Positions 1 through 7,443 of a DNA stretch of 64,000 nucleotides are shown here, one piece after another (the stretch's first letter is position 1; the number at the start of each line of letters is the position of its first letter). The DNA lies in the NCBI RefSeq assembly GCF_023156235.1, contig NZ_JAKZAI010000009.1:1-64000 (forward strand). The letters run 5' to 3'. A program made the position numbers and the translations under genes. The notes under the pieces were generated by a model. The model was not told where the DNA came from and did not search any database. It saw only the letters and a list, made by a program, of their open reading frames with translations. Origin of the DNA: Marinobacter goseongensis. GTDB lineage: Bacteria > Pseudomonadota > Gammaproteobacteria > Pseudomonadales > Oleiphilaceae.

Positions 1-77
1 AAAAGCCACAAGATAGACTATGAAAGGTGGGTCAATTTTATTGGCCAAAGGTGGGTCAAAATAAATGGCCATTGACA
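1..77. mobile_element. terminal end of an IS21-like insertion sequence (partial)
   Basis: The 13-mer AAAGGTGGGTCAA occurs at 23-35 and 47-59, and TGGCCA occurs at 42-47 and 66-71, with the block ending in TTGACA at 72-77. Repeated short motifs near the tips and an outer end finishing in CA are typical of IS21-family termini. The transposase genes (istA/istB) would lie to the left of the window. No target duplication can be checked because only one end is visible. Confidence 0.6.
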
Positions 78-90
78 AAACAAATTCGAG

Positions 91-210
91 ATTTGGGAAT
101 TGGGTGAAGTATCCAAATCAGATACGCGGGCCGTGGCACCTATCCAAATCAGGCGACATGGTCACATGATGGAATCTGCCTGATTTGGATTTGAATGAAA
201 TTCCCAAAAC
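91..210. repeat. long imperfect inverted repeat with a third copy of the inner motif
   Basis: The left arm (91-121) and right arm (179-210) share TTTGGGAATT in the outer part and ATCCAAATCAG in the inner part, in opposite orientation. A further direct copy of ATCCAAATCAGG lies at 142-153 and pairs perfectly with 179-190. The structure sits between the IS end and the first small gene. It could be an operator, a recombination site or the remnant of a small mobile element. Bases 211-398 hold no gene; a short GTCCC/GGGAC hairpin is near 355-367. Confidence 0.5.
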
Positions 211-398
211 GGCAGAAAGGTTGGAATTTATGGTTTCAATCGAGTGGTAAAAATAGCTCTACGTAAGCCCACCGAATATCAATCCGCAAAAAAACAGATT
301 TTTCCTCCAACTGCGCTGCCGACGATTTATCTCCGCGTCTGTAAATTTCAAAGGGTCCCGATGGGACGATTCAAACAACCAATGAACGGAGATATGAA

Positions 399-548
399 AT
401 GAACAAGAAACCTTCAAGCAAGCCCATGACCGCCGCAGATGTGGCTAGGATCCAGAGCGCCACCGCCAAGCAATCGGGCGGTGGAGTTAGTAAGGATTCG
501 TTTGTCGCCAGGGCTCAGAGGACTGTTGCAAAAAAGGATTCTAAATAG
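399..548 (+). CDS. small hypothetical protein (49 aa), resembles SMP-like small proteins
   Basis: An ATG at 399 follows a GGAG ribosome-binding site at about 387-391 and opens a 49-codon frame ending in TAG at 546-548. The protein is basic and polar. Its core TAADVARIQSATAKQSGG is followed by a SFVARAQ stretch, a pattern I recall from small proteins in enterobacterial plasmids and islands that are often called seed-maturation-like. It has no membrane segment or catalytic motif. It is the first gene of a three-gene run with a HicA-like gene and an ankyrin gene, so it could be a partner or antitoxin for the HicA-like product, but this is a guess from position. The function is unknown. Confidence 0.6.
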   Translation: MNKKPSSKPMTAADVARIQSATAKQSGGGVSKDSFVARAQRTVAKKDSK

Positions 549-554
549 GCATTA

Positions 555-585
555 CAAGAGGGCGGGCCTTGTGCCCGCTCTCTTG
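555..585 (+). terminator. strong stem-loop between the small ORF and the HicA-like gene
   Basis: Bases 555-567 pair with 573-585 over 13 positions with one mismatch, closing a 5-base loop. The downstream sequence is T-rich only weakly, so it may be an attenuator or mRNA-stability hairpin rather than a full intrinsic terminator. It ends just before the ribosome-binding site of the next gene and could reduce expression of the HicA-like protein relative to the small protein. Confidence 0.5.
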
Positions 586-600
586 TTGCGGGAGAGTACG

Positions 601-816
601 ATGAAACGAGTAAGCAGCGATAAGGATATAAATCAATTGATTAAAGAGCTACTTCAGAACGGCTGGCGATATCAGTCTGGCAAAAAGCACGGGAAAATCG
701 AACTACCTGGAGTAGGCAAAGTGGTTATTCCGACGAGCCCCAGCGACCGACGGACCCTACAGAATCTCATTCGAGATATTCGTCAACTTGAGCGCAGGGA
801 GGCGACTCTTGCATAG
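601..816 (+). CDS. HicA-family-like small protein
   Basis: This 71-residue protein starts at the ATG at 601, preceded by GGGAGAG; a longer in-frame opening upstream overlaps the previous gene and is unlikely to be real. The pattern KKHGKIELPG, then VVIPTSPSD, then a C-terminal helix matches the HicA fold. In HicA toxins a histidine in the first strand region is needed for mRNA cleavage, and the KKHGK histidine fits. A HicB-type antitoxin is not seen next to it; the neighbours are the 49-residue protein and the ankyrin gene, whose start overlaps this stop. It may therefore be a toxin with a non-HicB partner, or an RNA-binding protein that uses the fold differently. Confidence 0.65.
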   Translation: MKRVSSDKDINQLIKELLQNGWRYQSGKKHGKIELPGVGKVVIPTSPSDRRTLQNLIRDIRQLERREATLA

Positions 817-2113
817 CACTCCTGCCTATCCGAACCACCTCGAGATCATCAGGTCACTTGCACGAGCGTTTGACACAAAGGGATCTGATAAGTGGATTGA
901 TGACCATGCCGGTAAATGGGATTTTGATTATAGAGCCATTCCCGTCGCAACCGACAAGGTAGTCTATGAACCGCTATCACGATACATCGGAGAGGATTTT
1001 GGGCGAGATGTGGCCGCCAAGTTAACCGCCTTCTGCAAAGCATACAGCTTGTTTGTTTCGAACCTGAGCCTAGAGGGAATTTCTCGCACAGAAGCTTTGA
1101 GAATTCTCTCGAGTCACCTATTCAGCTCGTTTGGAGCTGAAGCTTTGAGAAGCGCCAGCAATAACCTCCACGGTCCATCCCCAGAACAGTTTATGACGCC
1201 TGGAAAGCAAGCCATTGCAACTTTGTTCGAATGGTTCGAGTTATCGGTACCTGGCTGGGACGATTTCTATGGCCAACTCAGCAAAGAAGTGAAAGACCGC
1301 ATGCGACGGTGGCAAACGGGCACACAGCTTCCTGCTCTGAGTTCGCTCGGCGCCCTCTTTTCTAAACAAGATGCTGGCAAGTTCTTCGATGAAATACAGA
1401 GAACTCGATTGCGAGCGCTGCTCGTTACAGCGCGAGCCGTTGATTATTACCGAGCTCTGACTTTTGGAGAGGTTGCAATCGAACGGACAAAGGGCCGCTC
1501 TCCTGCAAACCCTCAAGATATCCACTCTCGAATTGTTGATGAGTGCTTGTTAAAAGCTCCCCAATTCAAGCCGATCGCGAAGCTGAATACGGTGCTCGCA
1601 ACACTACTGAATCCTGGTCGTGAAAAGGCATCCACGGATCAAGCTTTCACCCAACAGCTACTCACGCATTTTAAGATCTTTTTGCAAAAGGTTGCCCCCT
1701 CAGGCTCGCTCTCCTACTGTCAAAGCTGGCATGAAGCGCGCTGGCTCACCCTCTCAGGAAAATTGGATCGTGCCGCTGAGGCTTACCAGAGAGCGTTTGA
1801 GCAGTCTTATTTTCATGCAGGGCCAAATCAGGGCCTAATTATTCAAGAGGCCCTGGCCGTAGCGGCAATACTCCCATCCCCCCCTAAGACATTTCTCAGG
1901 CAACTTCGAAATGCGCAGGTAGTGCTGGGGCTCGAAGTACCCCTGGATCTCGGCGACAGGACCGCTGTGTCGTCACGATACGACAAACATCTTGAAAACT
2001 GGTTCATCCCTCAGTATCGCGGACATTTTCCAAGGATATTTCCTTCTGATGGTGCGTTCCCCGGAACAGAATACCCGCAGCAGAGCCAGACTTCCTCGGG
2101 TCGATTTTTGTAA
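809..2113 (+). CDS. hypothetical protein, N-terminal part of a probably frameshifted ankyrin-repeat gene
   Basis: The best start is the TTG at 809, which overlaps the upstream stop and has GGGAGG at 797-802 six bases before it. The roughly 434-residue product is largely helical, with a TPR-like stretch near its last third (ARWLTLSGKLDRAAEAYQRA). It has no signal peptide and no recognised catalytic motif. The frame closes at TAA 2111-2113 directly after a run of five Ts (2105-2109). One extra T would join it smoothly to the frame encoding the ankyrin protein downstream, which is open from 2050 but has no convincing start of its own. The two parts are therefore probably one gene of about 750 codons that is disrupted, or a sequencing error. 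The function is unknown. Confidence 0.6.
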   Translation: MHSTPAYPNHLEIIRSLARAFDTKGSDKWIDDHAGKWDFDYRAIPVATDKVVYEPLSRYIGEDFGRDVAAKLTAFCKAYSLFVSNLSLEGISRTEALRILSSHLFSSFGAEALRSASNNLHGPSPEQFMTPGKQAIATLFEWFELSVPGWDDFYGQLSKEVKDRMRRWQTGTQLPALSSLGALFSKQDAGKFFDEIQRTRLRALLVTARAVDYYRALTFGEVAIERTKGRSPANPQDIHSRIVDECLLKAPQFKPIAKLNTVLATLLNPGREKASTDQAFTQQLLTHFKIFLQKVAPSGSLSYCQSWHEARWLTLSGKLDRAAEAYQRAFEQSYFHAGPNQGLIIQEALAVAAILPSPPKTFLRQLRNAQVVLGLEVPLDLGDRTAVSSRYDKHLENWFIPQYRGHFPRIFPSDGAFPGTEYPQQSQTSSGRFL

Positions 2114-2268
2114 CTGATGAGGACCTTGCCAAGAAACCCTCCACCAATGATCCAAATCGGAAGATAAAAATCGGCCAGCTTCGCCAGAAACGACTACCCC
2201 AACTTACCTATTTCGTATGGAGGGAAAACGCAGACGCTGTAGAAAAACTTCTGGACGCTGGCGCCAAC

Positions 2269-3060
2269 GTGAATCAATTGTCCGATGCGGGCGACTCAGC
2301 ATTATTGCAGGCTGTGCAGTTGCTGGATGTCACTACCCCGAACCAAAAGCCAGGTGATGATTCGTTTTTCACTTTGCTGAGTGAAAAGCCACACGATCCA
2401 GAAGTTTTGAATGCGACTACGCAGAAGAAGCGCCTATCCCTGCTAACAGCCGCGATCAATACCAACAGGCTCGATGTGCTGCGAAAATTACTTGATATGG
2501 GTTGCGCGCCAGATTCCAGAGCCGGCATCGAGCTGAGCACACCCCTGTACTACTGCATTCAAAAAATTGGATTGGTAAAGGGCAAGAGTGAGGTCTTAAA
2601 ACAGATAACACAGGTTCCCCAAGATCAGGTGCTACTTGAAAGCATCCGGCGATATACCTCAGGGAGTCTTGGTATGACCCTCGAAGCCCAGCGGCAGTAT
2701 CTGGAACGAGTCGCCTCCAACCCTAGGTATAACAGCATCCACCAAGCGGCCGGAAAAATTCTGGTTGAAACAGAGCGAAAGTCGTTTGACCTGGATGTTT
2801 TGCGGGCTATGGCCGGACTGTTCATCGAGCAGGGAGCAGACACCAACGCAGAACAGAATTACCCCATTCCAGGCTATACCCCCCTTATGCTTGCAATTGA
2901 AAGTGATGAACTAGACCTAGTAAACAGAATGGTCAGCGCCGGTGGAATCCTTGAGAAGACGTACCTTGATCAAAATTCAGGAAAATGGGTGACGCCTTTG
3001 CAAATCGCCACTGAGTTCCAAGCCCACTCAGTATTCAAGGAGGTGTTCGGCAAAGGATAG
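2269..3060 (+). CDS. ankyrin-repeat protein, C-terminal part of the frameshifted gene
   Basis: The first formal start is a GTG at 2269, but the frame is open back to 2050. The codons just before that GTG encode the first half of an ankyrin repeat (NADAVEKLLDAGANVNQL), so the GTG lies inside a repeat and is not a natural start. Further repeats are visible (NRLDVLRKLLDMGCAPDSR, then TPLMLAIESDELDLVNRMV). Ankyrin repeats mediate protein-protein binding. With the upstream frame this makes a helical N-terminal region plus ankyrin C-terminus, a layout seen in uncharacterised island proteins. A host-defence or TA-associated role is possible but only from context. Confidence 0.6.
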   Translation: MNQLSDAGDSALLQAVQLLDVTTPNQKPGDDSFFTLLSEKPHDPEVLNATTQKKRLSLLTAAINTNRLDVLRKLLDMGCAPDSRAGIELSTPLYYCIQKIGLVKGKSEVLKQITQVPQDQVLLESIRRYTSGSLGMTLEAQRQYLERVASNPRYNSIHQAAGKILVETERKSFDLDVLRAMAGLFIEQGADTNAEQNYPIPGYTPLMLAIESDELDLVNRMVSAGGILEKTYLDQNSGKWVTPLQIATEFQAHSVFKEVFGKG

Positions 3061-3127
3061 GCCTCGCAGCTAACGATTTGGCTCATCGCCAAAATCCATG
3101 CCCTGACACAACAAACCGCTATTACTT

Positions 3128-3165
3128 GTGCAAAACGACGGCAATTTTCCGCGGTCGTTTTGCAC
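3128..3165. promoter_or_regulatory. perfect 12-bp inverted repeat upstream of the excisionase/integrase pair
   Basis: GTGCAAAACGAC at 3128-3139 and its exact reverse complement at 3154-3165 flank a 14-base spacer. It lies in the 219-base gap (3061-3279) before the excisionase-like gene. It could be the operator or directionality-factor binding site of the int module, or part of an attachment site. No T-tract follows, which argues against a terminator. The rest of the gap shows no gene. Confidence 0.5.
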
Positions 3166-3279
3166 TTGCTCCTCCCGAAAAAAACGTAGAGTAATCTCAA
3201 TGTCTGATCAGAAGTGCCTCTCAAACAGCACGCTTTCGGGGATCAGATGCGTCCAAACCAGTAAGTTCGGGAGATTGCC

Positions 3280-3540
3280 ATGCGTCCGGTATCGATTGAG
3301 GATTTTATAAAGGTCGTTTTTGAATACGACAGCACGCCACCTGCCCCATCAACTATTCGTCGGCTTTGTGCTGCGAAAGACGAGTTCGGACTGGCAGTTA
3401 TCCCGGGTGCCTTTAAATTGGGGAAAGCCTGGAAAATAGACCTGGACGGGTATTTTCGGGAGATGGAGCGTCGGGTGTCCGGATCGGTCGCTGCAGAAGA
3501 CGCCTTTATCCATGAACTGGCAAATAAACTAGCTTCCTAA
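3280..3540 (+). CDS. excisionase-like small DNA-binding protein
   Basis: This 86-residue protein starts at the ATG at 3280 with GGGAGA upstream. The sequence TPPAPSTIRRLCAAKD, then a loop, then IPGAFKLGKAWKIDLDGYF resembles the helix-turn-wing of recombination directionality factors and excisionases, where the wing carries a conserved tryptophan. It ends one base before the recombinase gene, the usual place for an excisionase or a control protein. It probably binds DNA near the attachment site and steers the recombinase or represses its promoter. It is called by context and fold pattern; no specific family is certain. Confidence 0.6.
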   Translation: MRPVSIEDFIKVVFEYDSTPPAPSTIRRLCAAKDEFGLAVIPGAFKLGKAWKIDLDGYFREMERRVSGSVAAEDAFIHELANKLAS

Positions 3541-3541
3541 C

Positions 3542-4813
3542 ATGGCACCAAGATACCGCTCTGAAAAATACTCATCGCTGCACAGATACCCTGGCCTCTA
3601 TCAGAGCGAGGACGGTGTCTACTTCGTTATCCATCCCATTACGAAAAAACGCGGCACCCTGGACACCAGGGACAGGAATCAAGCGATCCGACTGTGGTCA
3701 ATGCTTAACCATAGGTGGGAGGCCGAAGTCCAAGAACGGAAAACCAACGCCCTGGCTGAAAAATTGGATAGCCTCTCTATACCAGCAAGCAAGGGGGATC
3801 ACATCCTGCTCCAGGACTACCTGAAGAAATGGAGAACGGAGGTCCTCGGTCATCAAATAAAGGGCAAGAGCATAGTTTGGTCGGAGTGCCGAGTCCTATC
3901 CCTACGAGGACCGAATAAAGGCGCCCCTATCGCTAAACCAACCCGTGTTGATTACGCGAGCGATGCCCGGCAATTGGAGCAGAGCGACGATGCAAAATTC
4001 CCGCTTTCTGATCCGCAAATCCTTCGCAAGATTCGCAAACTGCTATCCCCATGGCTGCCGATGCCGACCCATTACAACGGTCTCAAAAACACGTTGAACC
4101 GGGTGTTCCTCCATGCGGTTCAGGAAGGCCTCATTGACCGAAATCCGATGATCGATATACGTAAAGCCGCCGAAGAAAAACGCCAAGTTCTCATCCCTGA
4201 TGAGGCCTACCGGAAGATAACTGAACACCTGTGCGTCCATCGTCATAACAAGCGAGATATGGACGGCACGTGGCGTGCGAAGATTTGCGATCTCATTTAC
4301 ATGATGAGTCAGCAGCCGATTGACGTTTTCAATTTGAAGGAAAGCCAAGGTGAGCTCTATGACAAACCCATCGATCGCGGGGACTATTTCGCCTACGGAG
4401 TGATCCGCTTTGCTCGCCACAAAACTAAAATCGGCATCGAACTCGAGATGAACGAGGATCTTGCCGATCTGTGGAAATGGTTTGTGGAGTTCAAGCGGAA
4501 GGAGGCCATCATAAGTGAATATCTCCTAGTATACCCACGCTACTTCGATAAGCGCTCCAGAGCTCAACAAGCAAAACACAGAACTATGCAGGCCGCCTGG
4601 CGAGATGCCTGCAAGACAGCAGGCTATGGAGGCATGTACCACCTCAGAGACCTCCGCAAGAAAGGACTGACCGAAGAATTCCTGAGCCAAGGAGAAAACG
4701 ACAAAGGCGGACATGAAACGCAGGCCATGCGGAATCATTATCGGTTGATCAAGCCGCCTAAGCGGGCGAGGACAACGATCAGGTTTGAGCGGGAACAGAA
4801 ACTTTCTGAGTGA
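3542..4813 (+). CDS. tyrosine recombinase/integrase of the island, with an atypical active site
   Basis: This 423-residue protein has an N-terminal arm-binding region, a core-binding domain around 155-215 and a C-terminal catalytic domain. The box II pattern is visible as RDLR (369-372), GGH (389-391) and the nucleophile Tyr400 (RNHY). A beta-strand lysine is near 294-296 (HKTKIG). At the box I position, where a catalytic arginine is expected, the sequence reads SQQPIDVF (256-263), with Gln in place of Arg. It may be an inactive or divergent enzyme. It is coupled to the excisionase-like gene (1-base gap) and points toward the toxin-antitoxin and Wadjet cargo. Tyrosine recombinases of this kind insert islands at tRNA 3' ends. 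Confidence 0.75.
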   Translation: MAPRYRSEKYSSLHRYPGLYQSEDGVYFVIHPITKKRGTLDTRDRNQAIRLWSMLNHRWEAEVQERKTNALAEKLDSLSIPASKGDHILLQDYLKKWRTEVLGHQIKGKSIVWSECRVLSLRGPNKGAPIAKPTRVDYASDARQLEQSDDAKFPLSDPQILRKIRKLLSPWLPMPTHYNGLKNTLNRVFLHAVQEGLIDRNPMIDIRKAAEEKRQVLIPDEAYRKITEHLCVHRHNKRDMDGTWRAKICDLIYMMSQQPIDVFNLKESQGELYDKPIDRGDYFAYGVIRFARHKTKIGIELEMNEDLADLWKWFVEFKRKEAIISEYLLVYPRYFDKRSRAQQAKHRTMQAAWRDACKTAGYGGMYHLRDLRKKGLTEEFLSQGENDKGGHETQAMRNHYRLIKPPKRARTTIRFEREQKLSE

Positions 4814-4848
4814 GTTAGATAAAACCGAAAAATCTCCAACGGACCTGA

Positions 4849-4888
4849 TTGCTATAGAACTTCTACTGAGAGTACACTCATTGTGTAC
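4849..4888 (+). promoter_or_regulatory. probable toxin-antitoxin promoter with a palindromic operator
   Basis: GTACAC at 4872-4877 and GTGTAC at 4883-4888 form a perfect dyad around a 5-base centre. It overlaps a possible -10 (TACACT, 4873-4878) with a weak -35 (TTGCTA, 4849-4854) 18 bases upstream. Antitoxins of this class repress their own operon by binding such palindromes. Because the toxin gene runs closely into jetA, this element may also drive the Wadjet genes. Confidence 0.5.
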
Positions 4889-4906
4889 ACGGATAGGGTG
4901 AGAATT

Positions 4907-5143
4907 ATGCAAACGATCAATGTTCGAGAAACTCGGGAAAAGCTCTCAAATCTTCTGGACGCTGTGGCAGCAGGAGAAGAGGTTGTAATTCTGCGTCACG
5001 GTAAACCTGCTGCACGCCTAACCGCGGCCTTGCCCGAAAAGATTCAGTTTCCAAACCGTTCGGAACTCAGGGCATCTCTGCCCCCCGTCCGGGAAAGCTC
5101 TGCTCAGGCGGTGCGGGAACTCAGAGACGAAGAGCGCTATTAA
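4907..5143 (+). CDS. Phd/YefM-family antitoxin
   Basis: This 78-residue protein starts at the ATG at 4907 (GGGTGAG upstream); a GTG at 4883 in the same frame lies inside the palindrome and is rejected. The N-terminus (TINVRETREKLSNLLDAVAAGEEVVILRHGKPAARL) is the standard Phd/YefM DNA-binding fold. The C-terminal part is charged and probably disordered until it wraps the toxin. It overlaps the toxin gene by one base (TAATG), so the two are translationally coupled. It should neutralise the PIN toxin and autorepress through the upstream dyad. Confidence 0.85.
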   Translation: MQTINVRETREKLSNLLDAVAAGEEVVILRHGKPAARLTAALPEKIQFPNRSELRASLPPVRESSAQAVRELRDEERY

Positions 5144-5577
5144 TGTTGTACTTTGATACCAGCGCCGTTCTCCCCTACTACCGACAAGAGCACGCCAGCG
5201 ATCGTGTTCAGGTATTGCTTGAATCACAGACCGAGCCGGTTCTTATCAGTCATCTGACTGAAGTTGAGGTGGCAAGCGCACTGGCCCGGTGGGTTCGGAT
5301 GGGAGAGCTCAGCGAACCCCAGGCGAACCGGATCGAAAGTGCATTCCATGATGATGTCAGCCATGGGCGCTTCAGCCTGCGCCCCATTGAAACGGCCCAC
5401 TATCAGCGGGCCAGCCACTGGATTGGCACAAGGAAGACAAGCTTGAGGACGTTGGATGCACTTCACTTGGCATGCGCAGAACATCACCAGGCCCAACTAA
5501 TCAGTGAGGATGAAGCGTTGGTGAACGCGGCCGTTTTCTTTGGCATAGACGCCAGACTTGCTTCAAAGGGCGACTGA
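5143..5577 (+). CDS. vapC: PIN-domain toxin (VapC family)
   Basis: This 144-residue PIN-domain ribonuclease carries the acidic residues of the family: Asp5 (YFDTS), Glu40/Glu42 (LTEVEVASAL), Asp105 (RTLDALHLA) and Asp123 (SEDEAL). VapC toxins cut tRNA or rRNA in a Mg-dependent way and are held by an antitoxin, here the Phd/YefM-like partner. The active site looks intact. The gene ends only 5 bases before jetA, so the pair and the Wadjet genes are likely on one transcript, which could stabilise the defence locus. Confidence 0.85.
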   Translation: MLYFDTSAVLPYYRQEHASDRVQVLLESQTEPVLISHLTEVEVASALARWVRMGELSEPQANRIESAFHDDVSHGRFSLRPIETAHYQRASHWIGTRKTSLRTLDALHLACAEHHQAQLISEDEALVNAAVFFGIDARLASKGD

Positions 5578-5582
5578 GCACC

Positions 5583-6857
5583 ATGGCTAGCCCAAAACAC
5601 CTCACTCGAACACTTTTTGAGCACTGGGAAACTGTCGAGGCACTGGTTCGGGCCACCCGGGAGATGCCGGCGTTCTCCGAGGAACAGGTTCTTGCTGCCA
5701 TTCGCCAGGCTCAACCGGCCCTGGACGACGTTCAGGTCAGGGAGGCTCTCCGTAGGCTTTTGGCAAGTGGCGTACTGGAGGTTCAAAGTCGCTCTGAAAG
5801 CTTCGTGGTCAATACCCATGTACTTGAGTTTGTCCGTGGCCTGACGCATGAACACGAACTGGGACTGTCATCAGTCATTCAGGCGCGCATCGAAGCAATT
5901 CGTGGCGCAACAGAAACCCTCACCGCAGGTATCGAAGCCGGAGATACCGGTCAGCAGACCCAGGCCATTAACCGACTATCTACCCTGTTCAGAGATATTG
6001 CCCGTCAGCTCGAGCAGGACCGCCATGCGATTGCCGAGCTGGCCGAGCAGGCAAAATCAGCAGACACTCGGGCTCCCATAGCAAAACGCTACAAGTCCGT
6101 CCTCGACGCCTACGATCAGTATGTTGAACCAATGAACGAGATGATGGATTCCGGACCTTCCGGCATTTTCTACCACCACCTCGCCGCAGCGGAAGACGCC
6201 CTCGACCTGGGCTACAATCGCCTCGTCACCAAAGGCGCGCTCTACAGCCACCTCAACCGTCTCCGGCACGTTGGTTATCACGCTAAGGAACTTCGACGGC
6301 TTGGGCGAATTACCGCTCAGCAATGCGCTGATATTCTGTTTCCGCTGCGAGAAGAAGCGCGCCAGCATAACAATCTTTCCTCAGCCATCAGCCGATTGCT
6401 GGGGCAGGTTCGCAAAAAAGGGCTCAACCGCACCTTTCGCAAACGGCAAGATCAGTCCTGGCTGCCGGTGTGGCGCGTGAATCAGAGCCGCAGTGTGTCT
6501 GTAGGCGACGAGGTAAAAACAATCATGGCGGAAGCGAGGAACTTTGAGCCTACTGATCGGGAGTTTCCGGGCGCAGTCGATGCGGCGCCCATAACCATTG
6601 CTGAGTGGATTGACGAAGAACAGCTCCGGCAACAGTTGTTAAAGGACCTCCCGGTCGGCAACCTTTTGGAGTGGCTGAAGCATCACTACCCCTCCCTGCC
6701 TGACCAGGCTCTTCTGCGGCTCTATCATGACCTGGCACGGGAGGAGCTATGGGAGATGGAGCTGGACCCGCAACCTACAATATCCGCCCTTTCCCTGATT
6801 TCAGTGCACTACTGGCCCTACCGTCTGACACAACCGGTGAATAAAACTCGTGAGTAA
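5583..6857 (+). CDS. jetA: Wadjet anti-plasmid system protein JetA (kleisin-like)
   Basis: This 424-residue protein is the first gene of a four-gene run whose order and sizes match JetA-JetB-JetC-JetD. The N-terminal third looks like a winged-helix region (EQVLAAIRQAQPALDDVQVREALRRLLASG), followed by a helical, coiled-coil-prone middle and a second helical C-terminal domain, as in MukF/MksF-type kleisins. Its job would be to bridge the JetC ATPase heads and carry JetB. It overlaps jetB by 8 bases. The subfamily was assigned by context because kleisins vary greatly in sequence. Confidence 0.75.
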   Translation: MASPKHLTRTLFEHWETVEALVRATREMPAFSEEQVLAAIRQAQPALDDVQVREALRRLLASGVLEVQSRSESFVVNTHVLEFVRGLTHEHELGLSSVIQARIEAIRGATETLTAGIEAGDTGQQTQAINRLSTLFRDIARQLEQDRHAIAELAEQAKSADTRAPIAKRYKSVLDAYDQYVEPMNEMMDSGPSGIFYHHLAAAEDALDLGYNRLVTKGALYSHLNRLRHVGYHAKELRRLGRITAQQCADILFPLREEARQHNNLSSAISRLLGQVRKKGLNRTFRKRQDQSWLPVWRVNQSRSVSVGDEVKTIMAEARNFEPTDREFPGAVDAAPITIAEWIDEEQLRQQLLKDLPVGNLLEWLKHHYPSLPDQALLRLYHDLAREELWEMELDPQPTISALSLISVHYWPYRLTQPVNKTRE

Positions 6858-7443
6858 TACCAGCCAATTCCAACAAATCGCCAGCAACCTGCCAAACCTG
6901 GCCCATCTTTTTCGGTGGTTCAACCGGGGCCGGCATCTCAACCGGATCTCAGAACCAGTATTGTGGGAAGAGCTTGAACGCAACCTCGACGATTATGTGG
7001 CCATTTTTACCGCACTGGGTTTTGACCTTCGCCTTGATGGCCGGGGCTTCGCCTGGTTCCATCAGGACGACGGAAGCAGCAATACCAACAAAGCCACACG
7101 ACAACTGGCCCTGTTGTTCATGGTCATCTTTGATACTCAAGCGGATGCCGGCATTCCGCTGATGAAATTCGAGCATTGGCGAATCGATCAAACCCTGCTG
7201 ACAACGGTTTTCGAGCAACACCAGGACTTGCTGGAGGCAGAAGAGCTGGATCTGTCCGGCCTGGTGAGCCTGATGAGAACCGCAGAAAACTTCGGCTTTG
7301 CCCGTTACGATGGCGGAGCCTGGCAGCTGTTGCCTGCTGTGTGTCGTTACCTGGATCATTACGAAGAACTGGCCAGCCAGGTGGATCAGGATGAAGATGT
7401 GTCCTGGGCAGGCGATCAGGACGACGAGGATAATTCCCTATGA
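6850..7443 (+). CDS. jetB: Wadjet protein JetB (KITE-like subunit)
   Basis: This 197-residue acidic protein starts at GTG 6850 inside the end of jetA and ends overlapping the jetC start (ATGA). It looks like the small winged-helix accessory subunit (MukE/MksE/KITE type) that binds the kleisin. The C-terminus is rich in Asp and Glu. No enzymatic motif is expected or seen. Position between the kleisin and the SMC-like ATPase is the main evidence. Confidence 0.75.
   Translation: MSNTSQFQQIASNLPNLAHLFRWFNRGRHLNRISEPVLWEELERNLDDYVAIFTALGFDLRLDGRGFAWFHQDDGSSNTNKATRQLALLFMVIFDTQADAGIPLMKFEHWRIDQTLLTTVFEQHQDLLEAEELDLSGLVSLMRTAENFGFARYDGGAWQLLPAVCRYLDHYEELASQVDQDEDVSWAGDQDDEDNSL

Noticed and set aside
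439..600. Extended N-terminus of the HicA-like frame
   Set aside because: It overlaps the 49-residue gene in another frame; the ATG at 601 has a good ribosome site and matches the family length.
2098..2112. Programmed -1 frameshift in the ankyrin gene
   Set aside because: The site is CGA TTT TTG; the heptamer A TTT TTG is not a canonical slippery site and no strong downstream structure was seen, so mutation or error is preferred.
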